Assembly: GCA_017477685.1 (NCBI GenBank)
Contig: JAFUUT010000306.1
Coordinates: forward strand, 1 to 5,377
Length of the DNA: 5,377 nucleotides
Reading direction: 5' to 3'
Source of the DNA: a bacterium
GTDB taxonomy: Bacteria; Cyanobacteriota; Vampirovibrionia; Gastranaerophilales; Gastranaerophilaceae
How positions within the stretch are numbered: the first letter of the stretch is position 1; each line of letters begins with the position of its first letter. Made by a program: the position numbers and the translations under genes. Shown here in pieces: positions 4,565 to 5,377 of this stretch. The notes under the pieces were generated by a model. It did no database searches and had not been told where the DNA came from. It worked only from the letters and a program-made list of their open reading frames with translations.

Positions 4565-4653
4565 ACAGCACCCGCCTAAATCCTCCCTCATAAGGGAGGA
4601 CTTTTTAATACCCACCCCTTGCGAGGGAAGGGGTGGGGATGGGTGATAATTTT
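4563..4653. repeat. Repeat unit B behind the DUF559 gene (uninterrupted copy)
   Basis: The 21-nt leader (4563-4583), identical to that of unit A, starts inside the TAA stop codon of the DUF559 gene. It is followed by the 8-bp terminator hairpin, a perfect 10-bp stem CCCACCCCTT (4611-4620) with AAGGGGTGGG (4628-4637), and the 31-nt core (4623-4653, one mismatch to A and C). Relative to A, the second stem carries a paired change: a T-A pair in A (4061/4082) becomes C-G in B (4613/4635). The G bulged in A is paired in B. Confidence 0.88.
4581..4606 (+). terminator. Rho-independent terminator inside repeat unit B
   Basis: TCCTCCCT (4581-4588) pairs perfectly with AGGGAGGA (4593-4600) around CATA and is followed by CTTTTT. 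This is a complete intrinsic terminator 17 bp after the DUF559 stop codon. The repeat therefore supplies termination for the gene it follows. Confidence 0.8.
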
Positions 4654-4668
4654 ATATCTCAAATAATA

Positions 4669-4697
4669 TTGCAAGAGGGGGCAAAATATTATATACT
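4669..4697 (+). promoter_or_regulatory. Sigma-70-type promoter of the prepilin-like gene
   Basis: TTGCAA (4669-4674) and TATACT (4692-4697) are separated by 17 bp. An overlapping TATAAT at 4698-4703 is an alternative -10. Transcription would start near 4704, giving a leader of about 20 nt that carries a GAGGG ribosome binding site at 4712-4716, eight bases from the ATG. In contrast to hydF and the DUF559 gene, this gene has a conventional leader. Confidence 0.6.
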
Positions 4698-4723
4698 TAT
4701 AATATAAATTTGAGGGTATAAAA

Positions 4724-5377
4724 ATGAGAAGAAATATTAAAAAATTTGGCTTTACATTAGCAGAAGTGCTTATCACAATAGGTATCATCGGAGCAATTGC
4801 AGCAATGACAATTCCGACACTAAAAGATGCCTATGAAGAACACATGTTTGAAGCTCAAGCCAAAGCCACATATAATCATATTATGCAAGCAGTTGCACTT
4901 TCAAAATTCTCAGGAGATGCATATTATGGCAATAGCCCTGCCGCTTTTTACAATAGATATATAAAAGAAAACTTAAAAATAACAAAATACTGTGGTTCTA
5001 TATACACTACTGAGGGGAAAAAATGTTGGAAAAACAACAATGCAACAAGTGAAAGTGAACAACTTACCATAAAAAATTTAAAAGGTGAAGCAATATTGCG
5101 TGGTGTGAATGAAGTAACATTTACTACTGATAATAATGAAGCTATCTTAATAGCTCAAGTCAATATTGACTATAGGGTAAATCTCCCGGATAAGATAGAA
5201 AATGCTATAGTAATATACTATGACACAAACGGTCGTGATAATGAACCTAATATGCTCGGTTATGATACTTTTATACTAGTGTGGAACGGACGCGAACTGG
5301 TACCTGCAGGCAAAGATGCAACACCAAAAGTAATTGCAGAAAACTGCAAATTGGATAGTACCGCTTACATCCCCGGA
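4724..5377 (+). CDS. Prepilin-like / type II secretion pseudopilin-type protein, 5' part (218 codons, 3' end outside window)
   Basis: The frame is open from ATG 4724 to the right edge. It starts with a class III prepilin leader, MRRNIKKFG, with predicted prepilin-peptidase cleavage after Gly9. Mature Phe1 (F10) is followed by TLAEVLITIGIIG with the conserved Glu at mature position 5 (E14), and the hydrophobic helix runs to about residue 30. The soluble domain has Cys90 and Cys101, a possible disulfide loop, and Cys208. A DTNG (167-170) ... PN (175-176) ... GYDTF (179-183) segment resembles the C-terminal acidic/Gly region seen in many Gastranaerophilales pseudopilin-like proteins and may bind a metal. 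Such proteins are anchored in the inner membrane and can assemble into pilus or pseudopilus fibres. Family-level assignment is secure; whether it is a major pilin, minor pilin or secretion pseudopilin is not visible. No assembly ATPase or prepilin peptidase gene is present. Confidence 0.88.
   Translation, partial: MRRNIKKFGFTLAEVLITIGIIGAIAAMTIPTLKDAYEEHMFEAQAKATYNHIMQAVALSKFSGDAYYGNSPAAFYNRYIKENLKITKYCGSIYTTEGKKCWKNNNATSESEQLTIKNLKGEAILRGVNEVTFTTDNNEAILIAQVNIDYRVNLPDKIENAIVIYYDTNGRDNEPNMLGYDTFILVWNGRELVPAGKDATPKVIAENCKLDSTAYIPG

Noticed and set aside
4070..4653. CRISPR array from three copies of a 31-nt repeat
   Set aside because: Spacing is irregular (about 70 and 420 bp between copies), one interval is a gene, and each copy is a hairpin repeat with longer flanking homology; there are no cas genes.
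4588..4788. 66-codon open frame on the minus strand across repeat B and the prepilin start
   Set aside because: It consists of translated repeat, promoter and antisense pilin sequence, with no independent support.

Overview
The window is AT-rich and looks like a chromosomal segment of an uncultured gut member of the Gastranaerophilales (Vampirovibrionia, the non-photosynthetic 'Melainabacteria' sister group of Cyanobacteria). Three things suggest this: a prepilin-type N-terminus of the FTLAEVLITIGIIG form that is very common in that group, a long protein beginning MGLAASQARLLSIT that I associate with the same lineage, and an [FeFe]-hydrogenase maturation gene, which fits a fermentative anaerobe. 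This assignment comes from recalled family signatures, not from a search.

Layout. Positions 1-981 (minus strand) hold the first 327 codons of an uncharacterised protein whose 3' end lies outside the window. Positions 982-1658 carry no credible gene. They hold a small palindrome (1079-1103), then a compact palindromic element (1130-1567) bounded by two perfect hairpins in mirror orientation and containing two nested stem-loop domains, then the terminator of the next gene. Positions 1659-2618 (minus) encode class II fructose-bisphosphate aldolase. A 134-bp divergent promoter region separates it from hydF (2753-3952, plus), the GTPase and Fe-S scaffold of [FeFe]-hydrogenase maturation.

Positions 3953-4219 and 4563-4653 are built from G/C-rich repeat modules: three copies of a 31-nt core, two copies of a 21-nt leader that begins at or a few bases after a stop codon, and several hairpins. 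These modules bracket a small DUF559 (Vsr-like, PD-(D/E)XK superfamily) endonuclease gene at 4220-4564. A prepilin-like gene starts at 4724 and runs off the right edge.

The genes do not form one pathway. Fba belongs to central glycolysis, HydF to hydrogenase maturation with no hydE, hydG or hydrogenase gene nearby, and the prepilin-like protein to a type II secretion/type IV pilus system. The unusual material lies between them: (i) the DUF559 gene packaged between repeats, which looks like a small mobile cassette; (ii) the hairpin-bounded palindromic element; and (iii) two genes, hydF and the DUF559 gene, whose extended -10 boxes sit 6-7 nt before the ATG, so their mRNAs are predicted to be leaderless.
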